This document shows, in pieces, positions 5,615-5,858 of a stretch of DNA of 5,858 nucleotides. The notes beneath the pieces were generated by a model. The model made no database searches, was not told the origin of the DNA, and worked only from the letters and a program-made list of their open reading frames with translations. The translations under genes and the position numbers were made by a program. Numbering within the stretch: position 1 is the first letter of the stretch; each line of letters opens with the position of its first letter. The DNA is from Bifidobacterium breve (GTDB lineage: Bacteria > Actinomycetota > Acidimicrobiia > IMCC26256), in assembly GCA_945907055.1 (NCBI GenBank), contig CAMDSG010000110.1, positions 1 through 5,858 on the forward strand. The letters run 5' to 3'.

Positions 5615-5858
5615 CTATTGCCCAAGCCTGAGGGTGCCAATCTGAGCAAATGGCACATCGCCCTTGGAGCCCCTGGACTTGGGAGCATCCAGCAGGAGAA
5701 TCTCCTCAACTAGCCATGGCTCTCCAATAGCAACCCCCTCGAGAGCGGCAATATCTGGTCTTAGATCTGCCTTGCGATTCAATCGAGCAATTGTTAATTG
5801 CGGCGTAAAAATATGTGAAGCAATACGAACCCCATGAACACGTGCAGCCTCGAGCACT
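5615..5858 (-). CDS. thpR: C-terminal part of a ThpR-like RNA 2',3'-cyclic phosphodiesterase
   Basis: Only the last 80 residues are in the window; the frame is open to the edge and ends at TAG (5617-5615). ThpR (formerly LigT, '2'-5' RNA ligase') proteins are 2H phosphoesterases of about 180 residues with two HxTx motifs, acting on 2',3'-cyclic phosphate RNA ends. The segment FTPQLTIARL matches the second motif region, normally F-x-P-H-x-T-L-A-R, but the catalytic His is Gln (codon CAA, 5800-5798). The rest, PWLVEEILLLDAPKS to AQIGTLRLGQ, fits the usual closing strands of the family. A thpR-like gene directly before recA, often behind cinA, is a known arrangement in several bacteria and supports the call. 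The first HxTx motif lies outside the window. The GTG at 5857 is an internal Val codon, not a start. Confidence 0.7.
   Translation of the reverse strand, partial: VLEAARVHGVRIASHIFTPQLTIARLNRKADLRPDIAALEGVAIGEPWLVEEILLLDAPKSRGSKGDVPFAQIGTLRLGQ

Noticed and set aside
5263..5631. 122-codon plus-strand open frame across the thpR-recA spacer
   Set aside because: It begins at GTG with no ribosome site, runs antisense through the SOS box and repeats and into the end of thpR. Its translation has no recognisable domain and an odd composition. Best seen as chance.

Overview
The window reads as a chromosomal housekeeping segment of an actinobacterium of moderate GC content (mid-50s percent by eye). 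The gene set and order thpR - recA - miaB - miaA - dapF on the minus strand, GTG and TTG start codons, a Gram-positive/actinobacterial type SOS box, and a probable leaderless miaB start all fit Actinomycetota. Acidimicrobiia or a relative is my guess, made from memory of gene order and not from a search.

Layout, left to right. 1-671 (minus) is a 3'-truncated dapF (diaminopimelate epimerase). 668-1711 (minus) is miaA and 1708-3102 (minus) is miaB. The three overlap by 4 nt each, so they form a translationally coupled operon read miaB -> miaA -> dapF. 3103-3203 is a divergent intergenic region with a good candidate promoter for miaB. 3204-3929 (plus) is a TauE/SafE-family membrane permease. 3953-4005 is a nested hairpin that serves as the terminator of recA and possibly also of the convergent permease. 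4022-5191 (minus) is recA with N- and C-terminal extensions. 5192-5614 is a 423-base leader and promoter region of recA, with an SOS box, several -10-like sequences and three different short tandem repeats. 5615-5858 (minus) is the C-terminal end of a ThpR-like 2H phosphoesterase.

Functionally, MiaA and MiaB act in sequence on A37 of tRNAs that read UNN codons (i6A, then ms2i6A). DapF supplies meso-diaminopimelate for peptidoglycan and lysine. RecA is the recombinase and SOS co-protease. The permease is an outsider: it points the other way and sits where many actinobacteria carry recX.

I did not find a new multi-gene system. The points most worth a second look are a serine in place of the first catalytic cysteine of DapF, a glutamine in place of the second catalytic histidine of the ThpR-like protein, and the repeat-rich, SOS-box-bearing recA leader.
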